Shown: positions 1 to 5,874 of the stretch, piece by piece
Position numbering within the stretch: the stretch's first letter is position 1
Layout: each line of letters starts with the position of its first letter
Assembly: GCA_946405115.1 (NCBI GenBank)
Contig: CAMJGB010000080.1
Coordinates: 1 to 8,394 of the forward strand
Direction: 5' to 3'
DNA length: 8,394 nt
DNA from: an uncultured Clostridia bacterium
GTDB taxonomy: Bacteria > Bacillota > Clostridia > Saccharofermentanales > Saccharofermentanaceae
Notes under the pieces: model-generated
Seen by the model: the letters and a program-made list of their open reading frames with translations, nothing else
Database searches by the model: none
What the model was told of the DNA's origin: nothing
Position numbers and translations under genes: made by a program

Positions 1-1
1 G

Positions 2-1087
2 TTCGGAACACTCGCTGTTCCCATGGATCAGCTCGTAAGATTCCACGCATCTTCCGGAACAACAGGTAAGATGAAGGTCGTAGGCTACACAGCAAACGAC
101 GTTGAGCTCTGGTCAGATGCTCTTTGCCGCTGCTTCGCCATGTCAGGTATGCAGAAGGGTGACCTGGTTCATATCGCTTACGGCTACGGCTTGTTCACAG
201 GAGGTCTCGGCCCCCATTATGCATGCCAGAAGTTCGGTTCCGTTGCAATCCCTGTATCAGGCGGTAACACTGCAAGACAGATTCAGATCCTTACAGAGTG
301 GCAGCCTCAGGTCATCATGTGCACACCTACATATATGCTTCATATCATCGATGTAATCGAGAAGAACGGCATCGACAAGTCTCTTCTCAAGCTTCGTTCC
401 GGTATCTTCGGTGCAGAGGCTTGGACTTCAGAGATGAAGGATCAGATCGAGTCAAGAATTGGCCTTAAGGCATTTGATATCTATGGACTTACAGAGATCG
501 TAGGACCCGGTGTAGGATGCTCCTGCCCTTACTGCAAGGATCAGATTCACATCAACTCAGACTTGTTCTGGCCTGAGATCGTTGATCCCGAGACAGGTAA
601 GGTTCTTCCTGAAGGTGAGATGGGTGAGCTTGTATTCTCATCACTTCTCAAGGAAGGCGTTCCGATGATCCGCTACAACACACACGACCTTACACGTATT
701 CATTACGGTAAGTGCGCATGCGGAAGAACAACACCTAGAATCGACAAGATCACAGGCCGTGCTGACGATATGCTTATCATCCGCGGCGTCAACGTATTCC
801 CGACACAGATCGAGGCAGCTGTCATGAAGTTCAAGGAAGTACTTCCTCACTACATGATCTACGTCGACCGCGTAAATAACCTCGATGTTATCTCCGTTAA
901 GATCGAGCTTAATCCTGAGCTCATGTCTGATACGATGTCGGGTCTCGAGAAGCTCACTAAGGCTATCGAGGGCGAGATCGCAAGCATCACAGGTATCCAT
1001 GCGAAGGTTCTCTTGGTTGAGCCGAGATCCCTGCCGAGATCCGAAGGTAAGATGGTAAGAGTTATCGATTCAAGATTTAAGAAGTAA
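2..1087 (+). CDS. paaK: Phenylacetate-CoA ligase-like adenylate-forming enzyme (PaaK family), 5' end missing
   Basis: This is the C-terminal ~361 residues of an acyl-CoA ligase of the PaaK type, which activates an aryl or related acid with ATP and transfers it to CoA in the cytoplasm. The frame is open to the window's left edge, and residues before the ATG at 23 (FGTLAVP) continue the family pattern, so that ATG is internal; roughly 70 N-terminal residues are missing relative to the usual ~430. Visible motifs are the phosphate-binding SSGTTGK (50-70), YGLTE (482-496), the RYNTHDL and TGRADDMLIIRGVNVFP hinge region, and the C-terminal PRSEGKM with the expected catalytic lysine at 1049-1051. 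A CxCxxC cluster (518-535) and a CxC (713-721) could form a metal site. In many anaerobes such genes sit beside indolepyruvate ferredoxin oxidoreductase, which cannot be checked here. The family call is firm; the natural substrate (phenylacetate or another aryl acid) is not shown by the sequence. Confidence 0.93.
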   Translation, partial: FGTLAVPMDQLVRFHASSGTTGKMKVVGYTANDVELWSDALCRCFAMSGMQKGDLVHIAYGYGLFTGGLGPHYACQKFGSVAIPVSGGNTARQIQILTEWQPQVIMCTPTYMLHIIDVIEKNGIDKSLLKLRSGIFGAEAWTSEMKDQIESRIGLKAFDIYGLTEIVGPGVGCSCPYCKDQIHINSDLFWPEIVDPETGKVLPEGEMGELVFSSLLKEGVPMIRYNTHDLTRIHYGKCACGRTTPRIDKITGRADDMLIIRGVNVFPTQIEAAVMKFKEVLPHYMIYVDRVNNLDVISVKIELNPELMSDTMSGLEKLTKAIEGEIASITGIHAKVLLVEPRSLPRSEGKMVRVIDSRFKK

Positions 1088-1094
1088 TCTATCT

Positions 1095-3044
1095 ATGAGA
1101 AAAACATTTATAAGAATTGCATCTGCAGTCATCACCGCGAGCTTAGCACTCGCGGTGTTTACTATGTATCCGGTTTGTTTTGTACGCGCCGAGGCAGGCG
1201 CAGAGGTCGAGTCGACCAACCCCTGGGGTGACGGCGGACAGATCGTCCTTAACCTTACGGGCTGCTCGGGCTACGGCGAGATTGAAGTAGTCGTTGAGTT
1301 CGACGGAACGGTAAGTTCCGCGAGTGGCTGGGGATTTGATTCATATGTAATCTCCGGCAATCAGGTCATCGCGACCGTGTCATCTTCAGGTCCTAATTCC
1401 TGGGCATTCGACGGCAATGTCGGCATTCAGGTTGACGGTTCGGGTATCTCGTCTGTTTCTCTTGTTTCAGTTACAGGTTCTGGTACAGGTTCGACTTCAT
1501 CACAGAACAATCCGACCACGGCACCAGCCGATCCGAACGGCAATGACAATTCTTCTTCTCCCGCTGTTGATTACAGCTCCATCGAGTTTGTTCAGGGCGA
1601 CGACTGGCTTACGACTGACGGCGATAGGATCGTCGATCAGAACGGAACCGAAGTCTGGCTTACAGGATGCAACTGGTTCGGCTATAACACCGGCAGCAAT
1701 ATCTTCGACGGTGTATGGGCTTGCAACATGCGCGAGGCTCTCGAGTCCATCGCAGATCACGGTTTCAATCTTCTTCGTATCCCGATGTCCGCAGAGCTTT
1801 TGCTTCAGTGGAAGAACGGCGAGTATCCGCAGGCAAACTTCAACCATGCATATAACCCCGAGCTCGAGTCCATGAACTCACTCGAGATCTTCGATTACGC
1901 ACTTACGATCTGTGCCGCAAACGGCATCAAGGTAATGATCGATATCCATTCGCTGCCGACTGATGCGATGGGTCACAACCTCCCTTTGTGGTACACGGAT
2001 TCCATGACTGTTGACGATTACTACGATGCTTTGGACTGGCTCTCTGCTCGTTATGCGAACAACGACACGATCATCGCGTACGATCTTAAGAACGAGCCTC
2101 ACGGCAAGGCTTCCGAGCCTGATCACGCGATCTGGAATGATTCCGAGGATGCTAACAACTGGCGCTATGTAGCTCAGACTGCAGGCAACATAATCCTCGA
2201 TAACAACCCTCACGCTTTGATCGTTATCGAGGGTATTCAGATTTATCCTATCGATCCTGCTACCAATAACTTTACGTCGACTAATGACGACGATTACTAC
2301 AACTCGTGGTGGGGAGGCAACCTTCGTGCTGTTGCAGATTACCCGATCGACTTCGGCTCTCCCGAACGTAATGCGCAGATAGTTTATTCACCTCACGATT
2401 ACGGTCCGACTGTCTATGCACAGCCTTGGTTCGAGGGAGGATTTACATACGAGTCTTTGTACGAGGATTACTGGCATGAAGCTTGGCTCTACATCGATGA
2501 GGAGGAGATCGCTCCGCTGCTCATCGGAGAGTGGGGAGGCTTCATGACGGGCGACAACCTTACATGGATGACTTACATGCGTCAGCTTATCGCTGAGTAT
2601 CACCTTAACCATACATTCTGGTGCTTTAATGCAAACTCCGGCGATACGGGCGGACTTGTACTCGACGACTTCGTTACTTGGGATGAAGAGAAGTATAACT
2701 TCGTACGCGAGGTTCTCTGGCAGGATGCTGACGGCAACTTCATAGGCCTTGATCACGTCATCGCATTGGGCGACAACGGCATCTGCTTAAGCGACTTCTC
2801 CGGCCTTGAGGCTGTACCTGTAGTAGGCGGCGAGAGTGTAGCTTCAGGCACCACGGATTCGGGTTCTGTTACTGACCCTTCTTCCGCTGCAGCAGCGGCT
2901 TCTTCCGAGACGCTTGAAGCAACGGGTTCCACCATGGGAACACTTAAAAATATCGTGTTCATCATAGCAGGTGCAATTCTTGTTGCACTCGGAGGATTTG
3001 CTGCTTACAAGATAGGCGAGAAGACGGCGCACCACGGTAAGTAA
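1095..3044 (+). CDS. Secreted, membrane-anchored GH5 endoglucanase (subfamily 1-like)
   Basis: This 649-residue protein should hydrolyse beta-1,4-glucan at the cell surface. Residues 1-32 form a Sec signal peptide (RK n-region, likely cut near VRA). Residues ~40-127 are a small beta-rich domain starting NPWGDGGQI, possibly carbohydrate-binding. A short Ser/Asn/Pro linker follows, then the GH5 domain at ~165-545. The acid/base is E334 in LKNEPH and the nucleophile is E479 in LLIGEW; R228, H285, H434 and W509 fit other conserved GH5 positions. Stretches such as SWWGGNL, YSPHDYG and NANSGDTGG closely match my memory of Acidothermus E1-type GH5_1 enzymes. The C-terminus has a Ser/Ala-rich linker, a hydrophobic helix at ~617-638 and a basic tail, so it is membrane-held, with no LPXTG or dockerin. 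The start lies 7 bases after the ligase stop with no clear Shine-Dalgarno sequence; it is chosen because it begins a textbook signal peptide. The GH5 call is firm; exact polysaccharide preference is inferred. Confidence 0.94.
   Translation: MRKTFIRIASAVITASLALAVFTMYPVCFVRAEAGAEVESTNPWGDGGQIVLNLTGCSGYGEIEVVVEFDGTVSSASGWGFDSYVISGNQVIATVSSSGPNSWAFDGNVGIQVDGSGISSVSLVSVTGSGTGSTSSQNNPTTAPADPNGNDNSSSPAVDYSSIEFVQGDDWLTTDGDRIVDQNGTEVWLTGCNWFGYNTGSNIFDGVWACNMREALESIADHGFNLLRIPMSAELLLQWKNGEYPQANFNHAYNPELESMNSLEIFDYALTICAANGIKVMIDIHSLPTDAMGHNLPLWYTDSMTVDDYYDALDWLSARYANNDTIIAYDLKNEPHGKASEPDHAIWNDSEDANNWRYVAQTAGNIILDNNPHALIVIEGIQIYPIDPATNNFTSTNDDDYYNSWWGGNLRAVADYPIDFGSPERNAQIVYSPHDYGPTVYAQPWFEGGFTYESLYEDYWHEAWLYIDEEEIAPLLIGEWGGFMTGDNLTWMTYMRQLIAEYHLNHTFWCFNANSGDTGGLVLDDFVTWDEEKYNFVREVLWQDADGNFIGLDHVIALGDNGICLSDFSGLEAVPVVGGESVASGTTDSGSVTDPSSAAAAASSETLEATGSTMGTLKNIVFIIAGAILVALGGFAAYKIGEKTAHHGK
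1133..1157 (+). repeat. Perfect 9-bp GC-rich hairpin inside the signal-peptide codons
   Basis: CACCGCGAG (1133-1141) and its exact complement CTCGCGGTG (1149-1157) flank a 7-base loop. The hairpin begins 36 bases after the A of the cellulase start codon, in the codons for residues 13-21. It is followed by only a short T run (TTT), so it is a poor intrinsic terminator. It could slow early translation or protect mRNA; function is unknown. Confidence 0.6.
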
Positions 3045-3102
3045 GGTAAACGGTTGAGCCACAAAAGAATAATAAACTTACTTGATATTTGCCCCGAAAA
3101 GC

Positions 3103-3125
3103 CAATTATCAAAGCGTCTTAATTG
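3103..3125. promoter_or_regulatory. Inverted repeat CAATTA-N11-TAATTG overlapping a -35 box
   Basis: Two perfect 6-base arms (3103-3108 and 3120-3125) separated by 11 bases. The right arm covers the first three bases of the -35 element of the downstream promoter, a placement expected of a repressor operator. The arms are short and AT-rich, so chance is a real alternative. Confidence 0.25.
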
Positions 3126-3151
3126 TAAATGCTCAAAACGGCACTTATAAT
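3123..3151 (+). promoter_or_regulatory. Sigma-A-type promoter for the 495-residue surface protein gene
   Basis: TTGTAA (3123-3128, 4 of 6 to consensus) and a perfect TATAAT (3146-3151) are separated by the ideal 17 bases. The predicted start is near A3158, giving an untranslated leader of ~58 bases before the GTG at 3216. It lies in the 171-base gap after the cellulase gene, the longest non-coding stretch of the window. That gap shows no convincing intrinsic terminator for the cellulase. Confidence 0.75.
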
Positions 3152-3201
3152 TTGCTTATAGACCAATATTTTTAGTGTAAATGATTGAGATCAAAGTGTT
3201 T

Positions 3202-3207
3202 GGGGGG
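3202..3207 (+). promoter_or_regulatory. All-G ribosome binding site before a GTG start
   Basis: Six consecutive G residues lie 8 bases upstream of the GTG at 3216. They can pair with the CCUCC end of 16S rRNA using one G-U wobble. The position supports GTG as the true start; no in-frame ATG lies nearby that would preserve the signal peptide. Confidence 0.6.
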
Positions 3208-3215
3208 CTTACGCT

Positions 3216-4703
3216 GTGACTCGAAGAATTGTTTCAAAGTTTTATGCTGTTTTAATTCTGCTCTGTTTTTCATTTGCGGTCGTCTTGCTTAATGCAGGAA
3301 CTGTATTCGCATACCCGAATATTTCCTGCGGTTCGACTGAATTGTGGGGCGGCTCCGGCGGACAGATCAGAATTAGTATTACTAATGCCAATCCTGGCGA
3401 TAGAATCATCATTAACGTAAGCGTTACGGGTGATCTGCAAAGAGCCGATGACACGATGGATCATGAGGCTTCTATAAGCGGCAGCACTGCAACTTATGTT
3501 GTTAACGTTGACAGTCACTACTACAACACTCTCCAGTATTCATATTATGTAAGATTTTACGGCGAGAACATAACGCAGGCATCTGCAAGCATCAGTGTTG
3601 TTGAGGCAGAGAATACACCCTCACCTTCACCTTCGCCTTCGCCGTCACCCTCACCTTCGCCTACACCGGCTCCACAGCCGACTAATGCACCTGCGGCTCC
3701 CACATCGGCACCCGCACCTGCACCTGCACAGGATCAGAATCCCGCTCCGGCACCTGCACAGGATCAGACACCTGTTGATCCCGCACCTGCAGCTCCCGTA
3801 GATCCCGGTCAGCCTGCATCAGGCGGAGAGCCTGAACCTTTCAATCCCGGTCAGCCTGCACAGGTAGTTGAACCCGATCCCGGACAGCCTGCAGCAGATC
3901 CTGCAGCAACTGAAGCTGCACCCGTAGATCCTCAGCCTGCGGCAACAGAGGCTCCTGCAGCTAATAACGGCGGCGGGAATAACAACAATAACAACAATAA
4001 TAACAACGACCAGGATGTCGTTGAGGTAACTGATGAGACTACAGGCGAGACGGAACCTACTGAGGCAACAACAGTTCCTATCGTCATCATGGATGCGAAC
4101 GGAAACCTCATCACTGTAACTCCCACACCTACACCGTTCCCTCGTATGGGCGGCAACCTGATGACTTATACACAGATCAAAGAGTTCCCTTTGAAGAAGA
4201 TTGTTATCGGTCTTGTTGTTATCGCAATTCTCGGAACAAGATATGCACTTCTTAAGGCAAGAGGCTTGAGAGGATCTCAGCTTGCACTCGAGTTCATCCC
4301 TGGTGTATCCGACTTTGCAGATAACCTTGCGAGAAAGAAGCAGACTAAGATCGCTCCTAAGGAAGAGCCTGTTTCATCCAGGACGGATTACTCTAACTCC
4401 ACGGCTGCACGTGCGGCGGAAGCTGCAAGAGAGGCTCAGCTTGCAAGAGCAGAGTTTGCCAAGGCAGCTCAGGAAAGAAGAGAACTCGCAGCTTCACAGA
4501 ATGCAAGTTACACAGGAATTAAGACACCCGTAAAGAGACCTTCAGGTGTCACAAAGTCAAGTTCAAATACACAAGGCAATGGCATTAAAGTTCAGGAAGG
4601 ATTCAGATTCACTCCTACAGCTGCACCTTCGATCAGCCAGGAGGTTGAAGACAAACCTTCTCCTTTCAAGCCCATGTCTAATCCTACCGATAAGGAGTCT
4701 TGA
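3216..4703 (+). CDS. Single-pass surface protein with Pro-rich stalk and SPF/KRP-containing inside tail; no recognised family
   Basis: I do not recognise this 495-residue protein as a named family. Residues 1-32 are a signal peptide ending TVFA. Residues ~33-130 form a beta-rich outside domain beginning TELWGGSGGQI, which resembles the start of the cellulase's N-terminal domain. Residues 134-248 are a Pro/Ala stalk with seven Ser-Pro repeats, two APAPAQDQ[NT]P units and three PGQPA units. Ten consecutive Asn lie at 255-264, then an acidic Thr/Glu segment and TPTPTPFP. A membrane helix at ~329-347 has KK before it and a basic KARGLRG after it. The ~148-residue tail contains an Ala/Glu/Arg-rich helix, likely a coiled coil (~396-427), then KTPVKRPS (436-443) and PSPFKPM (481-487). 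The positive-inside rule is ambiguous, but the signal peptide places the N-terminus outside and this tail inside. A surface-to-cytoplasm adaptor or scaffold is plausible but unproven. Confidence 0.85.
   Translation: MTRRIVSKFYAVLILLCFSFAVVLLNAGTVFAYPNISCGSTELWGGSGGQIRISITNANPGDRIIINVSVTGDLQRADDTMDHEASISGSTATYVVNVDSHYYNTLQYSYYVRFYGENITQASASISVVEAENTPSPSPSPSPSPSPSPTPAPQPTNAPAAPTSAPAPAPAQDQNPAPAPAQDQTPVDPAPAAPVDPGQPASGGEPEPFNPGQPAQVVEPDPGQPAADPAATEAAPVDPQPAATEAPAANNGGGNNNNNNNNNNDQDVVEVTDETTGETEPTEATTVPIVIMDANGNLITVTPTPTPFPRMGGNLMTYTQIKEFPLKKIVIGLVVIAILGTRYALLKARGLRGSQLALEFIPGVSDFADNLARKKQTKIAPKEEPVSSRTDYSNSTAARAAEAAREAQLARAEFAKAAQERRELAASQNASYTGIKTPVKRPSGVTKSSSNTQGNGIKVQEGFRFTPTAAPSISQEVEDKPSPFKPMSNPTDKES
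3621..3662 (+). repeat. Seven-copy hexanucleotide repeat encoding (Ser-Pro)7
   Basis: Seven tandem TCNCCN units encode alternating Ser and Pro at residues 136-149 of the surface protein. The third positions vary, so the tract is imperfect at DNA level. It forms the start of the extended stalk and could change length by slippage or recombination. Confidence 0.85.
3720..3768 (+). repeat. 19-base direct repeat at 30-base spacing in the stalk coding region
   Basis: The same 19 bases (GCACCTGCACAGGATCAGA) occur at 3720-3738 and 3750-3768. They encode two near-identical ten-residue units, APAPAQDQNP and APAPAQDQTP. The near-exact DNA identity, unlike the KRP repeats downstream, suggests a recent local duplication. 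Confidence 0.85.
3978..4007 (+). repeat. AAY trinucleotide tract encoding ten asparagines
   Basis: Ten consecutive AAT/AAC codons follow a Gly-Gly-Gly and encode residues 255-264 of the surface protein. The tract separates the Pro-rich stalk from the acidic juxtamembrane segment and probably acts as a flexible spacer. Confidence 0.85.
4692..4697 (+). promoter_or_regulatory. Ribosome binding site AAGGAG for the 58-codon gene
   Basis: AAGGAG lies 9 bases before the ATG at 4707, within the last codons of the surface protein gene. It is the main support that the short frame downstream is translated, probably coupled to the preceding gene. Confidence 0.75.
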
Positions 4704-4706
4704 TAA

Positions 4707-4883
4707 ATGAGTTTGAAGGACGTTCTTAATAAGCTTTGCAGACAGGGTTCCAAGGCAGAACCTGAGGTCAATGAAGAGGATAAGCCCAAGGTAATTAACG
4801 GCTATCTTCAGACCTCCAATACGAAGGTTATCCGACCCATGTATTCGAATACAAGAGAAGGTCAGAAAGAGCGACGTTCCTAA
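4707..4883 (+). CDS. 58-residue hydrophilic small protein, function unknown
   Basis: This short gene starts 3 bases after the surface protein stop codon and has a strong AAGGAG site at proper spacing. The product (MSLKDVLNKLCRQGS at the start) has no signal peptide or membrane segment. Its first ~12 residues can form an amphipathic helix; the rest is charged and probably unstructured, with an IRPMY near residue 42 and a basic REGQKERRS end. The N-terminal pattern L-x2-[IV]-[ML]-[DN]-x-L-x-R also fits the last residues of the 305-residue protein encoded next (STLDKIMDGLNR). This suggests, weakly, a shared helix. Lying between two motif-sharing genes, it may belong to the same module. No known family is recognised. 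Translation is likely; function is open. Confidence 0.72.
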   Translation: MSLKDVLNKLCRQGSKAEPEVNEEDKPKVINGYLQTSNTKVIRPMYSNTREGQKERRS

Positions 4884-4895
4884 TACAATTAAATT

Positions 4896-4918
4896 AAATT
4901 TATTGTTATAATAAATTT
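4896..4918. promoter_or_regulatory. 9-bp all-A/T inverted repeat spanning the -10 box
   Basis: AAATTTATT (4896-4904) and AATAAATTT (4910-4918) are perfect complements around a 5-base GTTAT loop. The repeat begins 12 bases after the 58-codon gene and covers the downstream -10 element. As RNA it would be a weak stem without G-C pairs, so an operator or simple AT-rich promoter DNA is more likely than a terminator. Confidence 0.4.
4904..4912 (+). promoter_or_regulatory. Extended -10 promoter for the 305-residue protein operon
   Basis: TGTTATAAT contains a perfect TATAAT (4907-4912) preceded by the TGn extension. The hexamer 17 bases upstream (TACAAT, 4884-4889) is a poor -35 match, as is common for extended -10 promoters. 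The start is predicted near G4919, giving a leader of ~34 bases. It would drive the 305-residue protein, dehydrogenase and esterase genes. Confidence 0.6.
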
Positions 4919-4938
4919 GTTCAAGACTACTTACTCAT

Positions 4939-4945
4939 AGGAAGG
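4939..4945 (+). promoter_or_regulatory. Ribosome binding site AGGAAGG fixing a GTG start
   Basis: AGGAAGG lies 7 bases before the GTG at 4953. It supports this GTG rather than a later ATG as the start of the 305-residue protein. Confidence 0.75.
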
Positions 4946-4952
4946 TTTACTC

Positions 4953-5870
4953 GTGCCTAACGAACCGTCAAATAAAAGAAGATTTGCACCCCCGGCAAAC
5001 AGGGGAGGCGCAGGAAGAGGCGCAGGAGCCGGCAGTGCTCCTTCCACAATGAATCGTCCTGATTCCGACCGCCTTAATTCCAGTGCTGAAGCTACAGTAG
5101 CAGCTCAGTTCTTTGCAAGAGAGCAAGCTAAGGAGAAGGAGTTTAAGCCTGCCATTGCAACAGGTTTTGTTCCTCCCGTAGTTAAGGGTCCCGGAGCACC
5201 GGAACCTGATAAGCAGGCATCGCCTTTCAAGGCTGCCCCCAAGGCTCCCATCAAGAGACCTAAGAACGGAACTTCCCCTTTCGCGAAGGAAGAGGAAGAA
5301 GAGACACCTGAGCAGAAGGGTCCCGTAGGTCCCCAGATCGCACAGTTCATTCCTATTCCGGTTCTTGAGAAGCCGGCTTCACCTTTTGCTCCCATTAATT
5401 CAGAACCTAAGACGGAGAACGGACTCAAAGCCCCCATTAAGCGTCCGAAGTCCGCATCCGTTAATCACGCTATGGCATCCAACGACGATGAGCCTGTTAA
5501 TGACGCAGAAGTCATCGAAGACGCTGCATCTCCTTTCAAGAGATCACCTCTTGCCGCACCTTCTGCAGGTGCAGCGAGATCTCCTTTCGCACCGCCGAAG
5601 CCCGCGACTCCGACTAAGCCTTCTTTCGCATCGAAGTCTCAGGGTGTAAAGACATCCGATAAGACATTCGTACCTTTGGCTCCCGTGCCTTTCCAGAAGC
5701 AGCAGGAGGAAGAGGTTAAGAGTCCTTTTGCTCCTCGTGTCGAGAAGACGGAAGAGCAGATCAGGAAGGAAGAGGAAGCAGCAAGACGTGCTTATGAGGC
5801 CAGCGTAGTTGAGAAGAAGAAGTCCACGTTAGACAAGATCATGGACGGTCTCAACAGACCTATCTTCTGA
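4953..5870 (+). CDS. Pro-rich, probably disordered intracellular protein with repeated SPF and KAPIKRPK motifs
   Basis: I recognise no family for this 305-residue protein. It has no signal peptide or membrane helix, so it should be cytoplasmic. Its composition (Pro, Ala, Lys, Glu, few large hydrophobics) predicts disorder. Residues 1-32 are a basic, Gly/Ala-rich head. SPF occurs at 90, 108, 143, 193, 210 and 257, usually followed by K or A. The octapeptide KAPIKRPK occurs at 97-104 and 159-166. An acidic EEEEE tract lies at 113-117. The C-terminal ~40 residues (265-303) are charged and helical, possibly a coiled coil, ending in an amphipathic STLDKIMDGLNR. The same SPF and KRP motifs occur in the inside tail of the surface protein two genes upstream, suggesting both bind one partner. 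The protein could be a scaffold or cell-envelope regulator; this is inference. It is the first gene of a unit with the dehydrogenase 4 bases downstream. Confidence 0.85.
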   Translation: MPNEPSNKRRFAPPANRGGAGRGAGAGSAPSTMNRPDSDRLNSSAEATVAAQFFAREQAKEKEFKPAIATGFVPPVVKGPGAPEPDKQASPFKAAPKAPIKRPKNGTSPFAKEEEEETPEQKGPVGPQIAQFIPIPVLEKPASPFAPINSEPKTENGLKAPIKRPKSASVNHAMASNDDEPVNDAEVIEDAASPFKRSPLAAPSAGAARSPFAPPKPATPTKPSFASKSQGVKTSDKTFVPLAPVPFQKQQEEEVKSPFAPRVEKTEEQIRKEEEAARRAYEASVVEKKKSTLDKIMDGLNRPIF

Positions 5871-5874
5871 TACT

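Noticed and set aside
23..1087. ATG at 23 as the start of the ligase
   Set aside because: The frame is open to the left edge and the residues before it fit the family, so this Met is internal and the gene is cut by the window.
2715..2790. DADGNF and neighbouring acidic residues of the cellulase as a dockerin
   Set aside because: There is only one loose Asp-rich loop and no duplicated calcium-binding segment of dockerin type.
3082..3112. TTGATA/TATCAA hairpin as the cellulase terminator
   Set aside because: The stem is 6 bp and AT-rich with a loop of about 19 bases and no T tract after it.
3621..3768. Tandem repeats as a CRISPR array
   Set aside because: The units are 6 and 30 bases, lie in a coding frame, and have no unique spacers.
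3595..3801. Alternative-frame product rich in His/Leu/Arg over the Pro-rich stalk
   Set aside because: It is a frame-shifted reading of the Ser-Pro and Ala-Pro repeats; such repeats stay open in several frames.
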